Assembly: GCF_963662255.1 (NCBI RefSeq)
Contig: NC_085051.1
Coordinates: 56,025,101-56,089,100 of the forward strand
Origin: Cinclus cinclus
Taxonomy: Eukaryota; Chordata; Aves; Passeriformes; Cinclidae
DNA: 64,000 bases
Direction: 5' to 3'
The translations under genes and the position numbers were made by a program. Position 1 is the first letter of the stretch. Every line of letters starts with the position of its first letter. Under the pieces are notes generated by a model that was not told where the DNA came from, did no database searches, and worked only from the letters and a program-made list of their open reading frames with translations. Of this stretch, positions 23,956 through 37,300 are shown in pieces.

Positions 23956-26900
23956 GGATGCAGTGCAGAAGTATCAGGTAAAATTTGCAGACAGGCAGAA
24001 CTTACACTTTAAAAAGAAATTGAAATTACCTGATTCATTAAATAACAGTCAGAACACTCGGACTGTGGAAGGGCAGCAAAGCAACTTCCCTGAAAAAACA
24101 GACAGTGGAATTGTAACAGCTTGGCATAAGAAGTTTTGGGTCATTTCTCCCACATCTTGAATTATGTAGAAGGCTGTTAGATTTGTACTGATTGCATTTT
24201 TTAGTGACAGATGAAGAAAATGCATTTAAAGGAATGATCTGCTCAAGGGAAACTTCAGGAATCTGGGCATATCAAGAAAAGCTACTGCAGAAATTTCATC
24301 AGAGAGCATCTGCTCATGAGATTTCCACATTTCTCTTTACTGTCACCAAAGTGAATGCAGTGCAAGCCAGAGAGACTTTCCAAAGCCCTTCAAAAGTCTT
24401 TATTAAACCTTGGGAATGGGGGACAGGTGAGCCTGCCCTGCCTGGAAACAGTCCTACTTAAGGCTATTAGCATTGCGTGAGACTGCCTGTGTGACTGTGG
24501 TGTCCGTGTGGGCAAGACTGATGACCCTCACCATTTTGGGAAGGGTATCAAGCAGGAGGACTGAATGTGCCCCAGTGGCTGAGGCTTTCTGGGGAGCAGA
24601 GGACCTGCTGCACCTGTGTGCAGTACAGCACGCAGGTTCTACAGCTGTGCAGGATGTCCTGACCTGTGAGAAATGCTCATGGAGACAGTCCATCGAGATT
24701 TCAGCTGCTGCACCTCTGGAAATCTTTATCAAACAGAAAGGATTTAACCACAGAAAAGCAGTGCACATGTGGCAACCTATAGATTCCAGTGCTTTCAGGC
24801 ATTCTGGCACAACCCCCACACCAAATCACCAGAACTAACCTCCTGTTAGCTTTAATGAGCATGGAGAGCCCAACAGGAGTGTGCTGGGAGGTCTGTGTGC
24901 CTTCTCACACGTGGGTTTCTCTTTACCTTCATCTGGAAAGCTGACCAATTTACTCCAAGCTATGTGTAATGTTTGTGCACACAGTCTGGGAATGCTGCTC
25001 CTCACAGCCCTACACATGGGGCACATTTCCAAAATTTCCTTCCCAGATCCCTTTTACCTTTTGCCCCAGATTTCTAACCCTCTGGTGTAGGTTTCTCTTC
25101 ACCCACGCTGTGCCTGCCTCAAGGCTAAAAGGCTTATGGTCGCCAAGTGCTGCAAAAAGAAGAAATTGGAGTCTTCAGAAGAACACCCCAGAGCTTGGAG
25201 CAGATCTCACATGGCAGTCGTCGGGTTGGTTGTCCTTGCTCCCCAGTCCCACATCCTGACCTCCCTGGCTGCCAAGCTCCATGTCCACTGGGGCAATGCT
25301 GGTGCTTGCAGGTATTTTCCTACATGTCTTCATTCCTCCTCTAGCTCAGCAGATGCAGTTCTGTCAGTTCACATTCATAAATGCTGTGATTTATTTGATG
25401 CACAGATTGGCACATTCATGCATTTACTACAGGCAGGAAACCTCAGGCCTGGCGTGTATTTGCAGATGCATTTATGTAATTAAACATTTAGGGGTAATTA
25501 CTCTAATTGCCTAGCTTGACTTGTTAAGCCTTCCATTTTGAAGATGAAATTAATTTACCTAAAGAGCCTTCATTTTCACAGTCCCCTTCATTCATATCTG
25601 TCCCTTATACAGCTAAGGGCTTTGCCATATCCTCTTTTCCTTACGTTAGGGGTAGGCAGTGACTAAGGGGCTGCTTGATCCTCACAGCTGGATGCACGTG
25701 TCAGTCAGGAGTGTTCTGATGTGTTTGCTTGCACAGTCCCACGATTTCCAGCAGTTATCTAACCCAGCTGTAGCCTGGCATGGCCATGCCCCTCTCTCTC
25801 CCTCCACTCAAGGAGCAGCACAGGCTGAAGAGCCCTGTGAGTTCTGGCTCCTGTGCACTGTGCGTGTCTGCATCCATGCAGGAGCTGATGCCTCGTGGCT
25901 GCAGAACTCCCTGGTCTGTGTGTTCACAGATGAGTCTGCAAATGAGAGAACACTCTGAGCACAAAGCTGCAAAGACCCTGGTGTTCTAAGCCCCAAACCT
26001 CAGCATAAGGGCTGTGACTTTGCATTTTGACTATTTAGATAAGAACATGCTGCTTGTTCCATTACTCTTTACATGGACTCAGGTTTAATCACTGGTGTGC
26101 CAAAGGGAGATAGGATTTCATTCTTTCAATAACTCTGTGCTGCTTGTGCTCAGCTGAAGGGTCCTGAAGGAATGGAGCTGTTGTAATCATCCCCCCAGCA
26201 CTCTCAGCCTTTCAGAGGAGACAGACTTTCACATGTTGATCATGCAGTGCCCTGATCAGCCCTACTCAGGAGACTTTTCCTAGAGGGTGAATTTTTGTTT
26301 CCCCAGGTTGGATGGCTTTCCTAACTCTTTTCAGCACATGTAGAAATTATTCTCAGAAAAATCACCAGTGGATCCAGGGCAGAGATATGGATAGCCAGTC
26401 CTTAGCTCTGCAAGTGCAGAGATTTGTTGTGCCTCACAGCTACGACACAATGAAAATTTAAATAAAAACTACAGATGGGTGTTGTCTTTATAGCCTTTCT
26501 TCTCTTTCTGGGCTCTGGGCAGCTGGGTTTATAGCAACTCTTACATTTATTTGGACAGGTGGAAAGAAAAATGAGGCAAACTCATTTTTGCCTTACTGAG
26601 GCAAACTCATCCTCTTTTAATTCTGTGAAGTAGCTCTTGATGTTATCGCTAGATTTTATTGTCTACACAGCACATATAAAACATGCAATGATCCAACACA
26701 AAGTTTCATGGTGTTGTCCTTTGGAAAATTTATCTAATTTGCATGTGGGTTTCATGGACCCACAATACACATTCCAGACTTCCATGAATAATAAAAATGC
26801 CCCTTGCAACGTGCCAGGGCACAGTGCCTCAGCATGAGAACAAACCTTTCCTTGGAATTCAGAGGAACCTGATCCTGCCTGGCACCATGTCCCTGTACCA

Positions 26901-28289
26901 CTAGGTGGCTTTTCCACCCCATAGTTTGAAACTCCCTCTCCAAAGTCACTAGAAGTATGGGAAATCTGCTCCTAAGTGCAACCACCAAACCAATGGAAAA
27001 GAGAGCAAAGCTAAGGCATTCTTCATCAGATGAACTCATAAATTCTCGTAGTTTTACAGTGAAATCTTTACCAATCCCTTATCTGTCCTTTTAATGCTTT
27101 GTTTTGACTTTGTTCCAGCTGGCTTATTCCCAGACTTTAGGTATCATAAGGTATCTGCTCAGATACATCTCTGTGTAGCTATGGAACTTTGCAAAATAGT
27201 GCACGTGTCAAATTTTATAATAGTCATTTCTGTAATTCATTAACATTAAGCACTTAGTAACACAGAATCAGGATGTGTAATTGTTAATAAAGCATTGCCT
27301 CACCGTGTTCTAAGGAGGAGTAAATCCAGCTTTGTCTTCAGACATTTTACTCCTTTTTTTAACTTAACCATTTTAATTACAGAGTTTGCTCACACCTAAA
27401 CACTGCAAATCTGGCTGTGGACAGTATGTTTTTCAAGTAACACTTAGTGTCTGAAGTTTTCTCCAAAAAGAAAATCCCTGGGGGGCTCATTGATGGTGTA
27501 CAGAAGAGTACAGAAGGAAGAATGAGAGTCACAAATCCACAACAGTGTTAAGAAAAAAATAAATACATGCCCCTCTCCCCTGAGTTTTTGTTTAAGTTTG
27601 GCCATGTTGAATAGAATGTATTTTATTTGAAGCACAAAGAAGCTGAGTTGGACAGAGACAGACCTAAGAAATATTAGAAATTTGGCAGAGGAATTAAAGA
27701 TTTGCATTTTTTATTAATTCAGTCTTTCCTTCCTTTCACATGTATAAGTCCAGTTTTCTGTTACAAAAATGGTCATATATTCTGGAGAGAGACCATGGAG
27801 TGGACAAGTACCCTTCATCAGTGGTGTGAGAAGTTGCATCAACAGTTCTTTCAGGTAGAACACATAGAATTTACATGTAAATTTTAGGATGGACAAATCC
27901 TGCAACTAATTTAATACACAGGAGGTAAGATCTGAAGAAGGAAAGTCACTATTGATGAAAAGGCTGGAGAAGGCTCCTGCTTTAGAAAACAGCAGAGAAT
28001 GTCATTTAGAATACCTGTGTAAAGCTAGTTCTTGTCTCCAGATGTTCAGTAAAGATGGACACAGCTGGGTAAGAGGTTGAAAAAAACACACCTGGAGCTG
28101 CTCTGCACTGGTGCAGCACTGCATGCTCTTGGTTGCCATGTCCTGATTTGTGCTGCTTGGATCCAGGTCTCTGCACTGATTGTAGCAGCCAGCTCTTTAC
28201 ACCAGGAGGTTTTCAATACACAGCTTTCCCAGAGGCGCTGGATTTCTGAGGGAAGAGGAAGATCGTAGTTAAATTTATTGGAGAAAAGT
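23956..28289. other. Non-coding stretch, nothing recognised
   Basis: Open frames of up to 121 codons overlap on both strands without recognisable domains. A 14-base direct repeat lies at 26572-26610. No dispersed repeat recognised. Confidence 0.55.
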
Positions 28290-28545
28290 GATGCTTGGTA
28301 AAAGTTGCACCAGGGGAGGTTTGAGTTGGACATCAGGAGGAATTTCTTCACAGAAAGGGTTGTTAAACATTGGAGTGGGCTGCCCGAGGAAATGGTGGAA
28401 TTACCATCTCTGGAGCTGTTCAAGAAACAGCTGCTTGTGGCACTTGGAGCCGTGGTTTAGTTGACAAGGTGGTGTTTGGCCAAAGGTTGGGCTCAATGAT
28501 CTTAGAGGTCTTTTTATACCTTAAATGAATCTGTGATTCTGCAGT
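28290..28545 (+). mobile_element. CR1 fragment, 3' end
   Basis: Runs through the CR1 ORF2 end (AGGAGGAATTTCTTCACAGA, TTGGAGTGGGCTGCC, GGAAATGGTGGAATTACC), then the tail (GGTTGGGCTCAATGATCTTA, GAATCTGTGATTCTG). Frame broken; 5'-truncated. Confidence 0.92.
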
Positions 28546-31500
28546 AATAAACTGAATAAATAAGGCAATTAGGGATTTGTGATTTTTTTTTTCATTATAC
28601 AAGCATCTTTCATGCCACTTTTATACAGCAAAAGTGTCCATGGTATAATCCAGCTAAAAGCTGTGTTATCACAGTGCTGATTCAAAGTCAATATACACTG
28701 CTCCCAAGGGCTTTATTGCTGGAGCTTGGCACCACATGGATGCAGTAACACAGCTTTTGGTGGGCATAAAGCATAGGCAAGACTGTCTGTGTTATTTCAG
28801 TGTAGATGCATGTCTAAGCTGATCTTTAGGTTACAATTATCCCGATCAAAATTAAGTTTTGATTTTTCATACTCAGACAGATGCATCACAATCTGCTTAT
28901 GCTTTGGCCTGGCACAGTTTGAACCTGTGAGTGCTGGCAGGGCTTCCTGGCCAGCAAGTGCCTCAATCTGTGGCTTCACTTGCTGAAAGGCACTGGGCAA
29001 GTGGTAAACCTCTGAGCAGCCTCTGATCTCTTGGCTGTCCCTCAAGCTCTATTATCTCTGCAAACATGCACTTCCCCTAATCTCTATATAATCTTCTCCC
29101 AGACATAGTAATTAAAAAACAGTTCCATGTCTTTTCCTTAGGTTCTTCCAGCTAAGCATTATGCAGCCTCCCCTCCTTGTGCCAACAGTCCCTAAATTTT
29201 GTCCCGTGACTTTATTTTATCTAATCAAAATCTTTACTCTTCTGTCAGCTCTGCTCTTTAAACAGAATGGTTTTCAGGTGAAATGCTCTCTTTCCTCCTC
29301 TTCACCTCATGGAGATTATTCCTGTGGCTGAAGAGTCCTTGTGGAAGCAAGCTCTGATCCCAGCTCTGCATTGTTTTCAAACACCCCCCTCCATGAATGT
29401 GTCACCTCCTCTTATCTCACAGCTGGAGCAGACAGCTGTGGTGCACGAGCAGCCAGAGGTGAAGTCTCCTGCCAGAGCTGTTTCCTGGTGTGCTGCAGGT
29501 CTGGATGCACACAGGGATTTCAGCAGGGTGGCTCTCAGTGAGCACAAGCCTGGCAGAGGAGGCAGCAGCCAGATGGGGACGTCAAAGTGACAGCCCAGGG
29601 CTGCTCTGGCAGGCAGCTGGACACCTCTCCCAGTTGTGTCCAGCATCCAGGGCCACCTCCTGCCCACAAGGGCCCTGCCCTTCTTCCTGTGCTTGGAAAT
29701 ATCCACTACAAAAGTCATGGGAGGATGTGATATGTTTTCCACAGGGCTGGTGTTTCTGTCAGGTCTTCCTCCTCAGATTTTTTTTGTCATCATCAGGATC
29801 ATCATCTTCTTTGATTTTAAGCCTCTGTAATTTCTGTGCTAATCATGGGACACATACATGCTGTGCTGTGATGCTTTTACTGTTTTGCTATACTTTGACA
29901 TCCATTTTCCAGCACAACAAATAAATATTGTAATAATCCAATATTCTCAATTATTTTGTCTGTAGTTAGACCACACAGGAAAGAATGTGAAAACAGCTTC
30001 TTCAAAGTATCAATTTTATTTTTTCAAGGACTGTATGGGCAGTTTATAGCTTATATTTTAATTGCTTGTGGTAAGGAAACATCAGTGGATTCAATGTAAT
30101 AATATTTTCTGCCTGAGCACCAAAGATCCTGCATCTGAAATGGTACATGGAAATTACTCACAAAATCAGGTTTTCATTGCATTGATAACAACATTTTTGG
30201 CACTTTTCATCAGTTGATTTACAAAGGAAATCAGTGTCCTTATTTCACTGTTACTGGCACAGAAGCACGGGGAAGGAAAAGGACTTTATAAGGTTTATTC
30301 TTTCTAACAACATGATTGCTTGCAGAGGGGTTAAAGACTTCTGGCTCTTCTTGACTTTATTTGGAGTTAAGAGGGCTTTGGGGGCCTATTAAAAACTATC
30401 AACTTTCACCTAAATAATTTCTTTATATTTCAATCTACTCATTGTCTTTACAGGGAGTATTTCAGCACTAAGAAAGGAAGCTGCATCTTAATTCTATTAG
30501 CAGTAGGCCCAAAGGCTTCTCAAAACTAATTCCAAACATTATATGACCAAGATTCAAACATGTTCAAGTTCCAGGACTGAGTGCCTTCCCTGTGACTTCA
30601 AAGGTATGTGTGAGCACCATGCACAAAGATAATCCCTTGCAGAATCACAGCACTGGTCAGTATCCTTACTGGAAATTAAACATTTCATGGTGGGGTATTA
30701 CAAAGAGGTATTATTTTGTAATTACACACTTGGGAGAATTGTGTGACTGTCTTTAATTTGGAGATCACTTCATGCTGCAAACCTACACAGCAGACTGCCT
30801 TGTAAGAAATAATCTTAAAGCAAAAGGTGGCATTTTCTAAGGGCTTTGCTTAAGTGCCACCCAGGTTCTTGCATGCAGGGCTCCCCCACTTCTGTGTGAA
30901 AAGATCAGTTATATTAGTAACTGCATGTGGCCAAAAGAGCTGCTGAAACCAGAAGGCTATAAATGACTATTTACACAAACCTTTTCAACTTCAGGTTTTA
31001 AACCATTTAAGCCAAAATATGTAACTCAAGCCAGACTTGCTGAAGGCATGGCTCAGGTTCAGTGAGACAGATCATAAAACTTAGACAGGCTTAAACAGAA
31101 TCTGATCTGAGTTTCAGATTTGTAATTTATGCTGGTTTGAGGTTTTCTTGCAAGTATTTTGCATGCCCAAACAAATTCAACTGAATTTTAGTTTTTACAG
31201 TGTCAGGATTGTTTGAGCACCAACACATCCTTTGACCCTGCTCTGAGGGGTTTGATGCCCATGTTCAGGGTGAGCTCTGTAACATGGGACAAGACTGAAG
31301 AGAGAAGAGCTGTGAGAAGTCTCCTCCAGGCTGGGATTTGCCTGGCCTTGTGCCTGATCCTGCCCTGACCTCCTTGACTTGCCTTCCTGGCTTGAGCTTT
31401 GCCCTTTCTTCCTGCTGTGGCTTGGCACAGCTGCCCTTGGGCTGCAGCTGATTTCAGCTGGTGTCACCAGGGCTGTTCTGCTCACCTGGCTGGGATGCTG

Positions 31501-31728
31501 CAAGACTGTGCCCCAACACACACTGAGTTCATAATAAGAGTCTGACATGTGACTTTTCCAAGCACTCGTTTCAAAAATGAAACCAGCTTGTTAAATTACA
31601 GAAAAGAATCTCATCATGTCTTCATTAAAAGTCTTGCAGGCAGCTGTCTTATAGTTAAACAATAGGGTCTGATACTTGAGTGAAGTCCTGTTTGCCAGGA
31701 TTTCACTGGACATGGTCTGCAATAAACC

Positions 31729-31783
<55 letters not shown>

Positions 31784-34149
31784 CAAATCTCTTGCATCAT
31801 TTAGATGTGATTTCCTCCTGGACACGGAAGTCCTGGTCCCATTTTAGTGAGGGTTTTCTAGGAGGGTGGTGATTTTGTTAGGCAAAGGAGGTGTTCTTAT
31901 TACACCTGAAATAGGTGTGTTAGTCATTGCTACACCATGTTTGCCTTGTTCTACACATTATTCTTTGGGTATGTTGCTATTGGCATGAATGCCAAATCTT
32001 GCAGACTCAGAGGCTGGAAATTTCCCTAGGACAGAAGGGTAAGCTCTATTTACACACTGGATAATATGCAGAAGCCTGTGATTGTATCTAGGAAGCTTTA
32101 ACTTTCCTTATGCTTTGTTTATGATTTAGTTTTGTAAATGATATTGGATAATTATTGTCTACCTATCCAAGGATGTATGATATGCTCTCCAGCAACTGTG
32201 TCACACAGTGTCTCCAGATTCTTACTGAAGTCCAAGTTCATAAGGAAAAATGAGGGAGAGTCCTATCCTACGTAGCCAATCCTTACAAGCTATGCCCAAG
32301 AAAAAAATTACTAAGGGAGTGATTCTGTCTGGTGTTTATTTTTTCCGTAACAAATACAGTTGTGGTCTTGTAATTGGCATTGTCAGGAGGACTCTGCCAG
32401 TGCTTTTCTGCTGCTGGCAATTAAAGGGTGGGGAAAAAAAAAAAAAGAAATGTAGTAACATGACTCTGGTACTACCATAGGAGCAAGAGTGTGAGCACTG
32501 GTGCTGGTAGAATTAAAGAGTAAGACAGAAGTGGTTGTACAACTTGTGGTTGCAGAAGCTCTGCCAGACACTCTATGTACACAGAGCCAAAGGGACTTTT
32601 AAGAGTTCTCCTGACTGCACATGTGTGTGAAGTATCAACCAAACAAATTCAGGGGAGAAGGCAGACAGAGCTAATGAGAACAAGGCATAATAAAAAAGGT
32701 GTATGGGCATACATGTACATCATACAGAGGGGGACAGCACTGCAGTCATACGGCAAAATCAGATTCCAGACAATAAACACTTCCAGCCTAGAAGAAATAG
32801 GATCAAGCCATCTGACTAGCCAGAGAACTTGCAAATTTGAAGACAAAGTGAGTGTGACTACTCCAGCCTCTTCAGGAATAGTGTTTTATCTTTCTTTGTT
32901 GTCTAGCTAGGCTGGTTTGAAAAGCCCCTTCATCAGCAGTATGTCATTTCTAGCACAATAGAGGTACATAACTACACAATCCTTAGAATGCTTAGGTCCT
33001 TAACTGATGAACCTACATTGCAAGTTACTCCAGTCATGCTATAAACATTTTTTTTTCTAAAATACAGTGATTAAAGAGTTATGCAGTCTCCCACTGCCTC
33101 CAAAATTAACAACTTCTTTAAAAAGTGCTTCTCCAACTATACATCACATTTTATTGGTTTCTTTTCAGGAGCCATAGCAGATCATGAGAGTGGTATCAGA
33201 AGACATACAGGCAAACAAACACAGAGTTGCTGCATCCTCAAGTTATGCTTCCAGCATGGTTGCTCCAGAGCTCTTTGAATCAGCAGTCTTGTGTTTTGTG
33301 GCCAATTTCTACCATTTACATATCCTGACTCCAAACCTACAGCTGCATGACTTGTTTGCATGACTAATTTCACTGAACTCCAAGGGCAGGACTTTGGGGG
33401 CCTCCAATTGCAGCTCCCAGTACTGTGGGAGGTAACACCTAATCAAGAGCCTCTGCTCCCTCCTCAGCCAAAGCACTGAAGCTCCATCAAATGTGGATCT
33501 CCAGCATCCTCATCACAGAATTACTTGCAATGGTAGATCCCTTTCCATTCCTCTGACAGAGGTCTTAAAATCAGGAGGAGGGATGGGAGACACAATGCCC
33601 TGGGTTATGCAGAACCTCGTGGCTACAGCAGCCTACTGAGTCACGAGTGGTTTGCATCCCATCAGGCCAGGACGAAACTGAATTGAGATTTCCCACTCCC
33701 TAGCTGACTACATTTATTAAGATATGATGGGAAGGAAGCTCTCCTGCTTCTCTTCCCTCATCCTTTCCACAGAAGCCCGTGGTTTTTCTGTGAATGGCAC
33801 TGGCTCAGTGCTACAAGGCTCTGAGTGTGCACAGCAGAGTGGGCTTCTCCAGGGATTACAGTGGAATTTTACATACCTCTGGGCTCAAACAGCTACCACA
33901 GCAAAAAATATTTTCCCTGAAAATTATCTAGAAGATAGGTAGTTTTCTTGAACTTGGCCAGATGAATCCACCTGAGTCCCATTTCTGGTACCCAAAGTAA
34001 ACATTGTAGAATCTATCCATCATGACAGTGCACTTATTTAATGACTTGGATGTTTGAGGGCATGTCACATAACCCTATGTATTTTATCTCACCACCCCAA
34101 ACATGTAAGTACTTACTTCATGATGATATTTTAAGGATTAATTTACATT
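28546..34149. other. Non-coding stretch with one microsatellite
   Basis: No gene recognised. Contains the ATG microsatellite at 31729-31783 and a GC-richer patch at about 31.2-31.5 kb of unknown nature. Confidence 0.55.
31729..31783. repeat. ATG/CAT trinucleotide microsatellite
   Basis: Fifty-five bases of uninterrupted ATG repeat, about 18 units. Read on the minus strand it gives a run of histidines in a short open frame, an artefact of the repeat. Confidence 0.97.
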
Positions 34150-34330
34150 TGAGGAAATGGCTCAGGGTCCCCAGGAAAATGGTCACAGCACCAAACCTGC
34201 TGGAGTTCAAGAATTGTTTGGACAATGCTCTTGGGCACATGGTGTGGGGTGTCCTGTGCAGTGCCAGGAGTTGGACCTTGATGATCCTTGAGAGTGACTT
34301 CCACCTCAGGACATTCTGTGATTCGGTGAA
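34150..34330 (+). mobile_element. CR1 fragment, 3' end
   Basis: Contains GGTCCCCAGGAAAATGGTCA, GAGTTCAAGAATTGTTTGG, GGTGTCCTGTGCAGTGCCAG and GATGATCCTTGAGAG, and ends ACATTCTGTGATTCGGTGA, the order of a CR1 3' end. Confidence 0.88.
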
Positions 34331-37300
34331 ATATCACAGACACACACATAATTCTGAGCACTTTCTGTGTAATTAAAAGGAGCAGCAAGGGTTACCCTGA
34401 GAGCGAGAGCCAGCAGAAGCACCGACTCCATCCCAAATACTTGTCCTACAGGTTCTGAATTGCCCTGGGATGCACAGGTTGCATTACCTGAAAAAGGGTG
34501 CAGCAGTAAGGCAGGCAAGTTGTTCTGAGTATCACCATGTGTGCTGAGCACACCTGGCCTTTTCCTGAGAACCTCCCCAGGACTGGGAGTACATAACACT
34601 CCAAAGATGGAAGACTGATGGAGGTGGATTGCTGGCAATTTCAGCAGATTGAAAAAAAAAGGGCTCTTGGTGATGTGGATATTCTCAATTCACCTGCCAT
34701 GAACAGGACCACAATGAGAGTGAATTAATATTGGCTATCACATTGTTAAAAGGGCTTAGAAATGTCCTTCCCTGGCAAGAGCTCTGACCACTTGGCATTT
34801 ATACCAAAAGTGGGCATCCTACCCTGTAAAAAAGTAGCATCTACACAATTATTTATAAAAGTAATCATAACTGACTACCATCAGTAGATCCTGTATTGCA
34901 CTGAATTCAAGGTATCTCCCTTTTGGTCCTGCTTGAGGTGTGGGATGGAGTTTCAGAGCCATCCCCAAATTGGTTTGTTGTCAGCCAGCTCCAAACAACT
35001 CCCTAATTGCCCATAGATCTCCTGGTCTGTCTGTCTGTCTGTCAAGGCTTCTGCCTTTTCCGGTGAATGATTCCATGAATAGCAAACACATTTCCCAAAC
35101 TGTGGCTTCTTTCCCCCCCTCAAAAAGAAAATGAATACATGTTGTCAGAAAGAACCCTTGGGAAGCTTTCACTCCTCCTACTCGAGGGATGAGTAACTTG
35201 ACACACCCTTGAACATGAATCTGCTCCATTTCATAATCTTGGCAATTTCTGATCTTCCAAGAAAAAACGTTGAGAACTGACTAAAACATACATCTGTGAA
35301 TGCAAGGGCAAATTCCCCTCAGCTGTACATCTTATACTTTGCATCCTGTTTCTCTGAGCATATCAAATCCCTCTTCCCTAGCGATTTATTTGGCACATCT
35401 AAGCTTTGCCTAGTTACCTACACATGAACTTTTGAGCCTGATGGAAGATTTGAACATGCTCCTCCCTTTCATGTCATAGGATGCCACGTGGTGAACTTTC
35501 TGCTCCTGCTCTTCAGGCTGATTCCCACGAATTCCTTCCCATTCTTGTGGTGTGGTGTGCATCCCTTTGATGAGTCAGGGGAATCAGAATGGCTCTAGTC
35601 TCTTGAAAAGGAGTTTTTTTCTGTTTTGTTTTTTTTTTTTCCACAAAGCTGTAATTCCTAGGATGTGATCACCTTCCTAGATGCCCTCCCAGCTCTGTGA
35701 TGCCCTAAGAAAAGAGTTGTTTTCATCCTTGGCCTGGGATAAGGCCTTTGAACTGTCCCATCAGTGAGGTTCTACTCCTGGGGAACCGGGAGAGGGATCC
35801 CTGGTGCTCTCAGCGTGCTCCAACAAGAATCTTCCTGCTCCCAGGAGTTCTCAGCAGCTGTTTGCCCCTGCAGCACAGTTGGCTTTCAGGCAAGTATGTA
35901 ACTGCCACTCCTGCACACAAAATTCAGCCCAATGTGCAGAAATTGCAGTTGATGCAAGACAGCATGAAAGAACTTACTCCTTTCTTAAAGGACAAGTATC
36001 TTTAAGGGATCTGCAGAAATTCCAGGGATAAAAAGACTGAAAATGTGGTATAACCACCAGAGTCCAGATGATGGGTGGAAGAGGGAACCCTCTAATTCTG
36101 GGCTCCAGGTTAATGAAGGGCTGTCCACAAATTCTGGTTGTTTGGGTTTTTTTTTTAATTCTACCCCTCCTCTGCTGTCCTCCTAGGAATAAACACAGCT
36201 ATAAAATAACACAGTGATGGCACCCAAATATGTGCAGGCACAAATTAGTAACTTGCCCCTCCACAGAAAAATGTGGATAATAAAGGAAAGCATGGGAATG
36301 AAAGCAGAGTCAGATACTCTGAGTGAAAACAAGCAATTCTACAATTTAATCCCTGGTAGTCAGAGTGAAGAAGAAACTTCCAGAAATGAGAGTTTCACAC
36401 CCACAATTAGTTATTATTAGCTCAAACTTTAGAAAAAGTAGGAACCTTAACCTCCTCCTCTTTTTCTATTTTTTTTTTTTTTTGTGTGTTTCTGAAAAAG
36501 AGCAAACACACTCTGCCAACCTACAAAGAAACCAATGTCTCCCCTACCTTCCCAAATTAAATTGTTTTCAATTCCAAATCCTGGAATGAGGTGGCAAAAA
36601 GACCAAGCCTTTATTGTTGCTTTAGCATTTGTTAGTCTCTTTGAGAAACCACAGGGGGAAAAAACAAACAATCTCCACTTTCTCACCACACAGTCAGCAC
36701 AGCACTGAATTAAAGATTTAAAATTACAGGAACATGGGAAAATGGAAGAAATGGAAGTATAATGAAACTGTTACCAAATCAGTATCTTTTTCCCAGTAGT
36801 AAAATTAAGGGGGTGGTAATCACAAATTCCACTCCCTTGCAGAGTTGTTCTGATGTGTTGCCAATTAAGAACTCAAAGACACTGAGATAAGTGTATTTTA
36901 AGATAATGTTGAAAATGGAATAATCTCATTTTTAAAACAGCAGAAACACTCCTTAAATAATGACACTTTATCTGAATTCTGTTTGAGATGGCATGTGACA
37001 GGGTTAAACACATGGAGTTAAGTTCACAGAAGAATGAAAGGACTATAACAACTGCATTCCTAGAACAACTTTAGAAAGGAGACTCCATCACTCAGTCCCT
37101 TTTATTACATATTTTCAACTTTTCTATTCTTTGCTGCAACAAATCACAGCATTGTATACCTGGAATCTGCATATAACCACGCTGTCACTAAAATTCTGTG
37201 CCTTTCTCAGATTATGTGCCAATACAGACATACAGAGAAAAAAAAAAAAAGAAAAAAACCAACCCAAGCAGCTGGGCAGATTCTGGAATGATGGGCACAC

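Noticed and set aside
31591..31800. Minus-strand frame with a polyhistidine run
   Set aside because: Produced by the ATG microsatellite; no other protein feature.
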